Position numbers and translations under genes: made by a program. From positions 1 to 7,709 of the forward strand of contig JANJXE010000401.1 of the NCBI GenBank assembly GCA_024709185.1: a DNA stretch of 7,709 nt, in the 5' to 3' direction. This DNA comes from Paludibacter sp. GTDB taxonomy: Bacteria > Bacteroidota > Bacteroidia > Bacteroidales > Paludibacteraceae. How positions within the stretch are numbered: position 1 is the stretch's first letter; every line of letters starts with the position of its first letter. This document shows positions 1 to 5,118 of the stretch, one piece after another. The notes beneath the pieces were generated by a model. That model was not told the DNA's origin. It saw nothing but the letters and a program-made list of their open reading frames with translations, and searched no databases.

Positions 1-642
1 AGAATTAGTAGTATTGGTGTTTCGGGTTGCATCGTAAGTGTGATTTTCGAAGGTTACATTTATACGAATCAACTCATTTTGCACAAACTGAATCATCTCA
101 GGAAAGAAAAGGGTAAAGTGTGAGGAGAGTTCGGTAAAATACTGATCGAGCACCACCACCGCCACTTCTGGCTGAATAGCCTTACTTTTCCGATCACGCA
201 TAATTTCCAGTGAAGCCTGCAATCCCTCGTAGCTGGCATACTTATGCAACCGGTTGGTAGTTACAAAATGAAAAATAAACCTTTTTATCCGGGGAGGCAA
301 TAAAGGATACCGAAGCAAAGCATGGAAATAGAAATTTCGTGCGAAGCGTTGAAGCGGTTTAACCGAATATTGTTGAAATGAGATTGCCAACAGGTGGTCG
401 TAGTACATATCGGCCATAATTCCGGCATAACGTCCAAAAGCTGGTCTGAGCAGCTGAACCGATTCACGAAAAACCGGATGGGAATCGGTAAAAGAATCAA
501 TTTTCCGGTGCAGCCGAATCCCCTGCCTTACCCTTTCCGGAAATCGGTCAAGCTGATTTCCCTTTACAAAATCACCGAAAAAATTACCCAGTTTAACTTC
601 CGGATGGTCGCCGGAGAGAAATATATGTGCGAGAAAATTCAT
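1..642 (-). CDS. acpH: Acyl carrier protein phosphodiesterase (AcpH, DUF479), 3' end cut by window edge
   Basis: Reading leftward from the ATG at 642-640, 214 codons run without a stop to base 1. The protein opens MNFLAHIFLS and carries the family's hallmark blocks: GNFFGDFVKGN (19-29), GIRLHRKIDSFTDSHP (41-56) and DMYYDHLL (78-85). These align with E. coli AcpH, which hydrolyses the 4'-phosphopantetheine arm from holo-acyl carrier protein in the cytoplasm; the conserved Asp falls at residue 24 in both. That activity in this organism is inferred by homology. The family core ends near residue 195 (FFPEMIQFVQNEL, 179-191), but the frame continues with a polar, Asn/Thr-rich tail (about 197-214) of unknown length. 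A TAnnTTTG box lies 26 bp upstream. The plus-strand ORF over this region is only its antisense shadow. The start is secure because it matches the family's N-terminus exactly. Confidence 0.9.
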   Translation of the reverse strand, partial: MNFLAHIFLSGDHPEVKLGNFFGDFVKGNQLDRFPERVRQGIRLHRKIDSFTDSHPVFRESVQLLRPAFGRYAGIMADMYYDHLLAISFQQYSVKPLQRFARNFYFHALLRYPLLPPRIKRFIFHFVTTNRLHKYASYEGLQASLEIMRDRKSKAIQPEVAVVVLDQYFTELSSHFTLFFPEMIQFVQNELIRINVTFENHTYDATRNTNTTNS

Positions 643-667
643 TAAACGTGTACTTTTAAGTCTATTG

Positions 668-675
668 CAAATATA
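668..675 (-). promoter_or_regulatory. Candidate -7 box of acpH promoter
   Basis: The minus strand reads TATATTTG, an exact match to the Bacteroidota -7 consensus TAnnTTTG. It would start transcription near 661 and give a leader of about 18 nt before the acpH ATG. No TTG is seen 19-21 bp upstream, so the -33 element is missing or degenerate and the call stays moderate. Confidence 0.4.
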
Positions 676-780
676 CGAATTTCTGCATATTGACAGGAAA
701 AAGGTGGCGGATTATCTTCATTTTCTTAAACCAACTTATAATTTCAGCAAAAGTCAAGGTCGTTAGTACTTAATATAGAA

Positions 781-813
781 CTGCCGGGATAATTTTGATG
801 ATTACCCCGGCAG
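781..813 (-). terminator. Hairpin after the T9SS cargo gene
   Basis: CTGCCGGG (781-788) pairs with CCCGGCAG (806-813). After one A/C mismatch the stem continues for four more pairs (790-793 with 801-804), leaving a 7-nt loop. It lies 33 bp past the stop codon of the minus-strand gene. The tract that follows on the minus strand begins TTCTATATT, which is AT-rich but not a clean T-run, so efficiency is uncertain. The rest of the 643-845 gap holds only the acpH promoter candidate. Confidence 0.5.
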
Positions 814-845
814 CATGACGTCAAAGCGTATAAACAACAGATTAT

Positions 846-2003
846 CTATCTCTTAATAAACCTAGTCACATTAAGTTGTTCGTTGCGATCAGTCAGTATC
901 CTTATAAAATATACTCCTGTAGGAAAATCAGATACAGAAAGATTCAGTTCATTTCCATCGAAACTGCGGTTAACAATAGACTGACCAGTTACATTGAAGA
1001 GGATAATAGTCTTTTGGCCATTCTCAACCTGATCAAATCGTATAGTGATTGCATCTCCCGACGCAGTAGGAAAAATACTAACCGATTTTTCCTTTATTGG
1101 ATTTTCTGAAGTAAGCACCGAAGACTCAGCAACAACAAGATTACTAAAATGGGCAACTTTCGATTTAATTACGTTAGACGCACTATCAACTATCACATCA
1201 GAAATTCCGTTCTGATCAAACACCAGGCTATCAGAGGCATAAAACAGGCTTAGTTTTGCGGGATCAATTCCCAGGTTTCGAAGCAAACCGCGTTTGAAAG
1301 GAATTTCAATTTCAAGCGGTTGTTCAAAATAATAGGGAGAAATTAGCGAATCGTTTACATACACGTGAAAGGCTATCGAATTAACAATCTTTTTGTGCTT
1401 AAACTTCACCGAATCACTTTCGCCAATTTCCGAGAACTTAGGCAATTCAACATGAATAGTAACATCTTCTTTCAGTGAACCTGCTGGAAACAAAATAGTT
1501 CCACCGTTCAAAATATTCATTGGTGATGGTAATCCTCCAATAGTATATTTTTGTCCTTCTTTAATGGCAAAAGGAGGAAGTACCTTTCCGGAAGGCAGCA
1601 CCCTGGATATTTTAATGGTATTTACACCAATTGAATCCGTTGGCTGCTCCTCAGTTGATTCATCATCACCTGGATTTTCAGATGTCGATTTCTCTTCGAT
1701 CTCTACTTTTATCGAATCGGTCAAATTCTGGTAAATTGCTTTCATCCATCCTTTACCAACATTCGTAGCATAAAACATGGAATTACGGACATATCCAAGA
1801 TCATCAGGAGAAATTACAAACTCAGGAGTATCAATTAATACAGTAGATGAGTCTGTAACAAGTTGAATTTTTATTTCAATCGAGTCGCCTGTCGACAATT
1901 TAATTTCATCCACTTCGAATTCAATTCGTGTTTGTTGCTGGGCTATTAGCAAAGTGCTAAACATGCTGCCAATTAAAAATACAAATAGTGTAATAGTTTT
2001 CAT
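846..2003 (-). CDS. Secreted protein with Ig-like/ZU5-like segments and T9SS type A sorting domain
   Basis: This 385-aa protein starts with a Sec signal peptide (1-21: Lys at position 2, hydrophobic core, Ala21 before the likely cut), which would leave an N-terminal Gln on the mature protein. Residues about 25-103 are beta-rich and look like a bacterial Ig-like domain. An acidic Ser/Thr/Pro/Glu linker follows (104-123). Residues about 127-293 contain GGTILFPAGSLKEDVTIHVELPK (split here as GGTILFPAGSL, 167-177, then KEDVTIHVELPK), resembling ZU5-like beta domains. The last 80 residues (about 305-385) fit a Por secretion tail: SIFPTASGDAITI, ILFNVTGQSI, then FPTGVYFIRI and a basic end FIKR. This tail is known to route proteins through the type IX system to the cell surface or outside. 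The usual PNP motif reads FPT here. No catalytic motif is seen, so the role (adhesin, surface or matrix protein) is unknown. It has its own promoter and appears monocistronic. Confidence 0.85.
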   Translation of the reverse strand: MKTITLFVFLIGSMFSTLLIAQQQTRIEFEVDEIKLSTGDSIEIKIQLVTDSSTVLIDTPEFVISPDDLGYVRNSMFYATNVGKGWMKAIYQNLTDSIKVEIEEKSTSENPGDDESTEEQPTDSIGVNTIKISRVLPSGKVLPPFAIKEGQKYTIGGLPSPMNILNGGTILFPAGSLKEDVTIHVELPKFSEIGESDSVKFKHKKIVNSIAFHVYVNDSLISPYYFEQPLEIEIPFKRGLLRNLGIDPAKLSLFYASDSLVFDQNGISDVIVDSASNVIKSKVAHFSNLVVAESSVLTSENPIKEKSVSIFPTASGDAITIRFDQVENGQKTIILFNVTGQSIVNRSFDGNELNLSVSDFPTGVYFIRILTDRNEQLNVTRFIKR

Positions 2004-2040
2004 ACTGATAGTTGTGTTAATGAATTAATTAAAGACATCA

Positions 2041-2072
2041 CAAAAATAATCCGCATACCAACTTACTGCAAA
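2041..2072 (-). promoter_or_regulatory. Promoter of the T9SS cargo gene
   Basis: On the minus strand the -33 motif TTTG (2072-2069) is followed after 20 bp by TATTTTTG (2048-2041), an exact TAnnTTTG. Spacing and both boxes fit the Bacteroidota sigma-ABfr consensus. Transcription would start near 2034, about 30 nt before the ATG at 2003. Confidence 0.7.
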
Positions 2073-2240
2073 TTTTTTCAGTAGAACTATCGTTTCATTA
2101 AAGAAAAAGGTGTGCTTTTCAACGAATCCTACTAAAAATTCAGCAAAACCAGTTATGTAGCAGGCTCATAAATAAGGTTTCAACAAGGGTGATGCGGCAA
2201 ATGCACTCTGAAATTTGTGCGCAATTTGTGTGTTGGCAAT

Positions 2241-2271
2241 AAAAAAACCACCTACGATATTTCGTAAGTGG
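2241..2271 (-). terminator. Intrinsic terminator, orphaned next to the element boundary
   Basis: The minus-strand transcript would form a 10-bp stem (CCACTTACGA with TCGTAGGTGG, one G-U pair) around a 4-nt loop, followed directly by seven Ts (2247-2241). This is a strong rho-independent terminator pointing left. No gene precedes it on the minus strand in the window; the next thing upstream is the tRNA-like 3' end at 2285-2300. The simplest reading is that it ended a tRNA transcript before an element was inserted. Confidence 0.75.
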
Positions 2272-2284
2272 CTGATTTTCAGTG

Positions 2285-2300
2285 TGACCACGATAGGACT
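2285..2300 (-). other. Putative attachment site: tRNA 3'-end remnant
   Basis: The minus strand reads AGTCCTATCGTGGTCA. This fits the end of a tRNA gene: CCTAT as the 3' T-stem (positions 61-65), CGTGGTC as the 3' acceptor strand (66-72) and A as discriminator, without encoded CCA. Further upstream on that strand the match stops: the T-loop is TTGTAGT instead of TTCRANN and there is no ATAGG partner, so no tRNA body exists. A strong terminator follows 13 bp later and an integrase begins about 200 bp away. These are the expected signs of a duplicated att core left by tRNA-targeting integration. The tRNA identity is not certain (Arg is my guess). No second copy is available in the window. Confidence 0.5.
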
Positions 2301-2416
2301 ACAAGGATGATATTAATAGATTATTCGTGATTTCTGTTATTATCATAAATAACTGATTATAATTAGATTAACCAATTATTTTCATCAATTGAATTCAACT
2401 GGAATCATTTACTCTA

Positions 2417-2452
2417 ACATTTGGTTGACATTTGGTTGACATTTTGTTGACA
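2417..2452. repeat. 11-bp direct repeats at the int promoter
   Basis: Three head-to-tail copies of an 11-bp unit begin at 2417, 2428 and 2439 (ACATTTGGTTG twice, then ACATTTTGTTG), followed by ACA. They lie just upstream of the -7 box at 2461-2468, so a bound protein would contact the same face of the helix in the -10 to -60 region. Plausible roles are arm-type sites for the recombinase or operators controlling int. They contain GTTGACATT at 2424-2432 and 2435-2443. Confidence 0.75.
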
Positions 2453-2460
2453 GAATGTAT

Positions 2461-2468
2461 TACCTTTG
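2461..2468 (+). promoter_or_regulatory. Candidate -7 box of the int promoter
   Basis: TACCTTTG matches TAnnTTTG and would start transcription near 2475, about 29 nt before the chosen int ATG at 2504. The nearest upstream TTG (2436-2438) is 22 bp away, slightly longer than the usual 19-21, and falls inside the 11-bp repeats. This site is the main reason for rejecting the earlier in-frame ATG at 2432. Confidence 0.5.
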
Positions 2469-2503
2469 TATTTAGTATTAAGATTTCAAATTTAGTTGAT
2501 GTT

Positions 2504-3820
2504 ATGGCTACGGTTGTATTTAGTCTTTCAAAACGGGTCGATGATTTAGACAATGCAGAAATACTCATTCGGTTTTGTGCAAGCAGAGAAAATATTTTTC
2601 GTGCAAAATCCGGAATTTTCGTTCCAACGAACAGGTGGTCAAAAAAGAACACCATTACAATCCCTAAAATCGAAACCCCTGAAAGAAAGAAGTTACTTGA
2701 AACAGAAAAAAAACTAAATGAGTTAAAAACATTCATCCTGGAAAGATTTGAGGTATCAGATAAAAAATCTCTTACCAAAGATTGGTTGGTAAACACTATC
2801 GATGGATTTCATAACCCAATAATTGAAGAGGTAGAAACTACCAACTTCTTTAAGACTTTCGACAGATACATTGAGAAGAAACAATTCTCCCAAGGTCGAC
2901 AACGAGCTGTTGATGTAGTCTATCGTATGTTAAAGCGATACGAATTACATCTTCAAAAATCTAACAAGCATTTTACACTCACTTTCGAATATTTCACTTC
3001 AGACACACTTTTTGAGTTTGAGAAATATTTGCGTAACGAACAAGAGTATCTAAAGGGCGACAAAGATATCATTAAGAATATAGCAAAATCAAGAATTCCA
3101 AAATTAAGAGGAAGTAATACAATCAGCACTAAGCTCAGGATGCTAAGATCATTCTTTATATGGTGTAAAAGTGAGGGCATTATTGAAACCTCTCCATTTG
3201 AAAAATATAAAGTAATTTCAGAGGTCTATGGCACACCCTATTACATTACCCTCGAGGAACGCAATAAAATTTATAATCACGATTTCTCAAAGCATAAAGA
3301 ATTAAGCATTCAAAGAGACATTTTTATATTCCAGTGCCATATTGGATGTAGGGTTGGCGATTTAATGAAGCTCAAGAAACAAAATTTAATCAACGGAGCG
3401 ATAGAGTATATTGCCAGTAAAACTAAAGAAGGTAATCCAATAACAGTCAGAGTACCATTAAATGCAACTGCTTTAGAAATTATAAATCGTTATGCTGAAC
3501 ATATTGGAGACTCTCTCCTACCCTTTTCATCGGAAATAGAATACAATCTTGCAATTAAGAAAATATTTACGATGGCCAAAATAACAAGATATGTAACACG
3601 AATCAATCCTTTAACACGTGAGCCTGAGCAAGTTCCTATAAACACAATTGCTTCCTCACATTTGGCTCGCAGAACTTTTATCGGAAATTTATACAAACAA
3701 ATCAAAGACCCAAACCTGATTGGTAGCATGTCGGGCCATGTAGAGGGTAGTAAAGCTTTCTCACGATACAGAGATATCGATGATGACATTAAATCAGAAG
3801 TGGTGAACCTGCTATTGTAG
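2504..3820 (+). CDS. Tyrosine recombinase / phage-type integrase
   Basis: This 438-aa site-specific recombinase would insert and excise the element by strand exchange at att sites. It has an N-terminal arm-binding region (about 1-50: MATVVFSLSK, then AEILIRF, SGIFVPTNRWS), a core-binding SAM-like domain (about 113-225) and a C-terminal catalytic domain. All catalytic residues are present: R283 in GCRVGD, K306 in ASKTK, H386 and R389 in SSHLARR, H412 in SGH, and the nucleophile Y422 in FSRYRD. The length is usual for Bacteroidota integrases of this type. An in-frame ATG at 2432 would add 24 residues encoded across the promoter and 11-bp repeats, so the start at 2504 (MATV...) is preferred; it also matches the common N-terminus of these proteins. 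The gene converges on the minus-strand unit ending at 3829 and its stop lies inside a hairpin. It looks intact and probably active. Confidence 0.93.
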   Translation: MATVVFSLSKRVDDLDNAEILIRFCASRENIFRAKSGIFVPTNRWSKKNTITIPKIETPERKKLLETEKKLNELKTFILERFEVSDKKSLTKDWLVNTIDGFHNPIIEEVETTNFFKTFDRYIEKKQFSQGRQRAVDVVYRMLKRYELHLQKSNKHFTLTFEYFTSDTLFEFEKYLRNEQEYLKGDKDIIKNIAKSRIPKLRGSNTISTKLRMLRSFFIWCKSEGIIETSPFEKYKVISEVYGTPYYITLEERNKIYNHDFSKHKELSIQRDIFIFQCHIGCRVGDLMKLKKQNLINGAIEYIASKTKEGNPITVRVPLNATALEIINRYAEHIGDSLLPFSSEIEYNLAIKKIFTMAKITRYVTRINPLTREPEQVPINTIASSHLARRTFIGNLYKQIKDPNLIGSMSGHVEGSKAFSRYRDIDDDIKSEVVNLLL

Positions 3821-3828
3821 GTTCACCA
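3801..3828. terminator. Bidirectional hairpin between convergent int and repressor-like gene
   Basis: TGGTGAACCT (3801-3810) and AGGTTCACCA (3819-3828) are perfect 10-bp inverted arms. A further G-U and C-G pair shrink the loop to TATT. The hairpin spans the last codons and stop of int (TAG 3818-3820) and ends one base before the stop of the minus-strand gene (3831-3829), only 8 bp from int. No long T-run follows on either side, so it may pause transcription or protect RNA ends more than terminate. Confidence 0.6.
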
Positions 3829-4110
3829 TCAGTTGAGATTTGATGCCGATTTTACATCTTCAACAAACATCGGCCCTTCGCCAGTCATTAACCATTTCGA
3901 AGAAACACCATAATCATTAATCAGGTGAGCGAGCCAAACCATTTGAAGTAAATTCCTGTCCGGGTCTTTTTCCAGTTGATAAAGATTCCGACGGTTGATG
4001 GAGTAACGATCAGTGAAGGTCTTAACACCACGGATAACCTTTCTTTCCTTAAGTGCTTCCAATGCTTTGAAGAAACGAAGTACAATTTCAGCGTTGCCAG
4101 ATTTATTCAT
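3829..4110 (-). CDS. Repressor-like HTH DNA-binding protein (no peptidase domain)
   Basis: This 93-aa protein starts MNKSGNAEIV. Residues about 8-80 resemble the N-terminal DNA-binding part of CI-like phage repressors: an ALKERKVIRGVKTFTDRYSI segment (18-38, given here in part), NRRNLYQLEKDP (39-50), and a closing YGVSSKWLMTGEGPMF (67-82), which matches the NP-x-WLLTGEGPMF type ending of that domain. The C-terminal S24 self-cleavage domain of many CI proteins is absent, leaving a tail of about 11 residues. The start at 4110 is chosen because it overlaps the stop of the upstream 68-aa gene as ATGAATAA; a longer frame from 4188 would overlap that gene by 86 bp. Being close to int, it may control int or excision; its target is not known. 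Confidence 0.7.
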   Translation of the reverse strand: MNKSGNAEIVLRFFKALEALKERKVIRGVKTFTDRYSINRRNLYQLEKDPDRNLLQMVWLAHLINDYGVSSKWLMTGEGPMFVEDVKSASNLN

Positions 4111-4309
4111 GATTATAGTTGCTTTGAAGTTCATACAATTCTTCCAGATATTTCCCGAGATTTTCATCCTCTTTGCCCGATTGCACAAAGGAGCGGTCGA
4201 GCTGGATTTGGGCTGCCTTAATTTCCTTCACGAAATCATCAGCCGTTAATCTTTTGGCTACTGCTTTTTTGTAAAGTTCCAGCAGTTGTTTCAGTTGTTC
4301 GTTGTTCAT
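4103..4309 (-). CDS. Small helical protein of unknown function, coupled to HTH gene
   Basis: This 68-aa protein (MNNEQLKQLL...) is rich in Leu, Lys, Glu and Gln, predicted to be mostly helical, with no signal peptide, membrane segment or cysteine. No known family is recognised. It is preceded by an A-rich stretch (AAAAAAACAACTTTTTGT just before the ATG), typical of Bacteroidota start regions, and its stop overlaps the next gene's start by 8 bp, implying translational coupling. The pairing suggests a partner or modulator of the downstream HTH protein (inference). It is the first gene downstream of the 21-bp repeat array. Confidence 0.6.
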   Translation of the reverse strand: MNNEQLKQLLELYKKAVAKRLTADDFVKEIKAAQIQLDRSFVQSGKEDENLGKYLEELYELQSNYNHE

Positions 4310-4338
4310 ACAAAAAGTTGTTTTTTTAGTTTTTCCTA

Positions 4339-4569
4339 CATTAACCGGATAAATGTTGACATTAACTGGGTTTGTGTTTTCATTTATTGAGTTTATGTTG
4401 ACATTAATCGGGTTATTGTATGCATTTATCGAGTTATGTTTTCTTTATATACTAAGATTATTATATATGTATATATATAATATTTACTTTGGACTTTTCT
4501 GTAGTACATAAACCGAGTTAATGTTGACATTAATTCGATTAATGCTAACATTAATACGCATTTTAATAT
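4339..4569. repeat. Array of 21-bp repeats with dyad-symmetric junctions
   Basis: Eleven 21-bp periods fit between 4339 and 4569. Eight are recognisable, starting at 4339, 4360, 4381, 4402, 4423, 4507, 4528 and 4549, each with CATTAA, CATTTAT or CATAAA followed by a C/G-containing middle and often ATGTTGA. The three central periods (4444-4506) have decayed into AT-rich DNA but keep phase exactly. Junctions form dyads with consensus TTAATGTTGACATTAA, best at 4518-4533; others are centred at 4357/4358, 4399/4400 and 4546/4547. Twenty-one bp is two helical turns, so bound proteins would line up on one face. Iteron-type origin, partition site or operator array are all possible. There are no spacers, so it is not a CRISPR. 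Confidence 0.85.
4460..4481. other. AT-only inverted repeat in centre of 21-bp array
   Basis: ATTATATAT (4460-4468) and ATATATAAT (4473-4481) are perfect 9-bp inverted arms around GTAT. With a single G in 22 bp it is the least stable duplex nearby and sits in the degenerate middle of the repeat array, as a DNA-unwinding element might. Functional meaning is inferred only. Confidence 0.4.
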
Positions 4570-4594
4570 ATTCCAAATATATTGCAAATATATT
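4565..4594. repeat. Three AATATATT boxes at 11-bp spacing
   Basis: The self-palindromic octamer AATATATT begins at 4565, 4576 and 4587, exactly 11 bp apart, with CCA and GCA between copies. The same octamer with the same 11-bp step occurs at 5056 and 5067 on the other side of the 5009-4665 repressor gene, so these may be its operators. Two copies overlap minus-strand TAnnTTTG boxes. Confidence 0.65.
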
Positions 4595-4614
4595 AGATTA
4601 TTTTCTATATGCAA
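4585..4614 (-). promoter_or_regulatory. Promoter for the 68-aa/HTH unit
   Basis: On the minus strand TTG (4614-4612) is followed after 19 bp by TATATTTG (4592-4585), a full Bacteroidota promoter. A second TATATTTG box lies at 4581-4574 without a well-placed TTG. Transcription from about 4578 would read through the whole 21-bp array before reaching the ATG at 4309, giving a leader of about 270 nt. The -7 boxes are embedded in the AATATATT repeats, so a protein bound there should block this promoter. Confidence 0.5.
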
Positions 4615-4664
4615 TATGTTATATATATTAATTGAGTATTCTAATAAAATTTGATGAAAAACTC

Positions 4665-5009
4665 CTATTTTCCCCCTTCGTGTTTCCGGTTACACTCATC
4701 AATCATTTTTAATAGAGTGCTTATCTGCTGGTCTTTTTCTTTGATTCTTTCCATTTGCTCAAAAACGATTTCCAGTAGTTTCTGATTATTCAGCTCTCCT
4801 GTCGCCATAATCTCCTGAATTCTTTCAGTGGATATATACTGCTCAAAATCAGGAAAATGTTCTTTTACCTTTTCCAGTAGATCCTTAGAGATTCTAAATC
4901 TCCCACTTTCAATCGACGATATTAAAGGCTGTCCGACCCCTAATATCTTTGCTAAATCGCTCTGCTTTAGCTTGTTGTCGTCCCTTAGTTTGCGAATATT
5001 CAAGTCCAT
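4665..5009 (-). CDS. XRE/Cro-CI family HTH repressor with C-terminal coiled coil
   Basis: This 114-aa protein has an HTH_3 domain at about 4-60 (IRKLRDDNKLKQSDLAKILG, then VGQPLISSIESGRF), with the expected helix-turn-helix around residues 16-38. The C-terminal part (about 73-108, MATGELNNQKLLE... to DECNRK) is a charged heptad-like helix likely to dimerise. It lacks an S24/LexA-type peptidase domain, so induction by RecA-stimulated self-cleavage is not expected. It is divergent from the rightward operon across a 155-bp control region and flanked on both sides by AATATATT boxes, the arrangement of a self-regulating lysogeny-type repressor (inference). The ATG at 5009 is the only sensible start and matches the family's N-terminus. 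Confidence 0.82.
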   Translation of the reverse strand: MDLNIRKLRDDNKLKQSDLAKILGVGQPLISSIESGRFRISKDLLEKVKEHFPDFEQYISTERIQEIMATGELNNQKLLEIVFEQMERIKEKDQQISTLLKMIDECNRKHEGGK

Positions 5010-5012
5010 CAG

Positions 5013-5026
5013 TTAAATATATTTAA
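5013..5026. promoter_or_regulatory. Palindrome next to repressor start codon
   Basis: TTAAATATATTTAA is a perfect 14-bp palindrome containing AATATATT (5016-5023), 4 bp upstream of the repressor ATG. It could be an autoregulatory operator or simply reflect AT-rich composition. Confidence 0.35.
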
Positions 5027-5055
5027 TCAGGGTATATATATACGTAATTCATAGG

Positions 5056-5074
5056 AATATATTAATAATATATT
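5056..5074. promoter_or_regulatory. Candidate operator: 19-bp perfect palindrome
   Basis: AATATATTAATAATATATT is symmetric over its full length and contains two AATATATT boxes 11 bp apart (5056 and 5067). It ends 2 bp before the rightward -7 box at 5077, so occupancy should block the rightward promoter and also stall leftward transcription into the repressor gene. Confidence 0.55.
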
Positions 5075-5076
5075 AG

Positions 5077-5084
5077 TAAGTTTG
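5077..5084 (+). promoter_or_regulatory. Candidate -7 box of the rightward operon promoter
   Basis: TAAGTTTG fits TAnnTTTG. Transcription would start near 5091 with a leader of about 74 nt to the Cro-like gene. No TTG lies 19-21 bp upstream, where the palindromic operator sits instead, so the promoter may be weak or need an activator. Confidence 0.45.
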
Positions 5085-5100
5085 CACATATAATTAAAAT

Positions 5101-5118
5101 CATATATGCAAATATATG
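5101..5118. promoter_or_regulatory. Candidate operator over the repressor promoter
   Basis: CATATAT (5101-5107) and ATATATG (5112-5118) are perfect inverted arms around GCAA. The dyad covers the leftward -7 box (5116-5109), so a bound protein would shut off the repressor gene. It is a plausible Cro-like protein target. Confidence 0.4.

Noticed and set aside
394..645. 83-aa plus-strand ORF
   Set aside because: Antisense of acpH, whose own frame matches a known family along its length.
2049..2240. Further genes or RNAs in the host intergenic gap
   Set aside because: No credible ORF, strong hairpin or conserved RNA pattern could be seen apart from the promoter, terminator and att remnant at its ends.
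2285..2360. Complete tRNA gene on the minus strand
   Set aside because: Only the 3' T-stem and acceptor half is present; the T-loop lacks TTCRA and no 5' T-stem, anticodon arm or D-arm can be formed upstream.
2432..2503. 24-residue N-terminal extension of the integrase from the ATG at 2432
   Set aside because: It would be encoded across the 11-bp repeats and a TAnnTTTG box; the MATV start at 2504 fits the usual N-terminus of these integrases and lies about 29 nt past the predicted transcription start.
4111..4188. Longer start for the minus-strand HTH gene at 4188
   Set aside because: It would overlap the 68-aa gene by 86 bp in another frame; the ATG at 4110 gives a typical ATGAATAA coupling and the expected domain start.
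4339..4569. CRISPR array
   Set aside because: Units are contiguous and 21 bp long with no unique spacers; no cas genes are present.
4426..4614. 62-aa minus-strand ORF across the repeat array
   Set aside because: It is composed of repeat and AT-rich sequence (Ile/Tyr/Leu-rich), overlaps the array and a promoter, and resembles no protein family.
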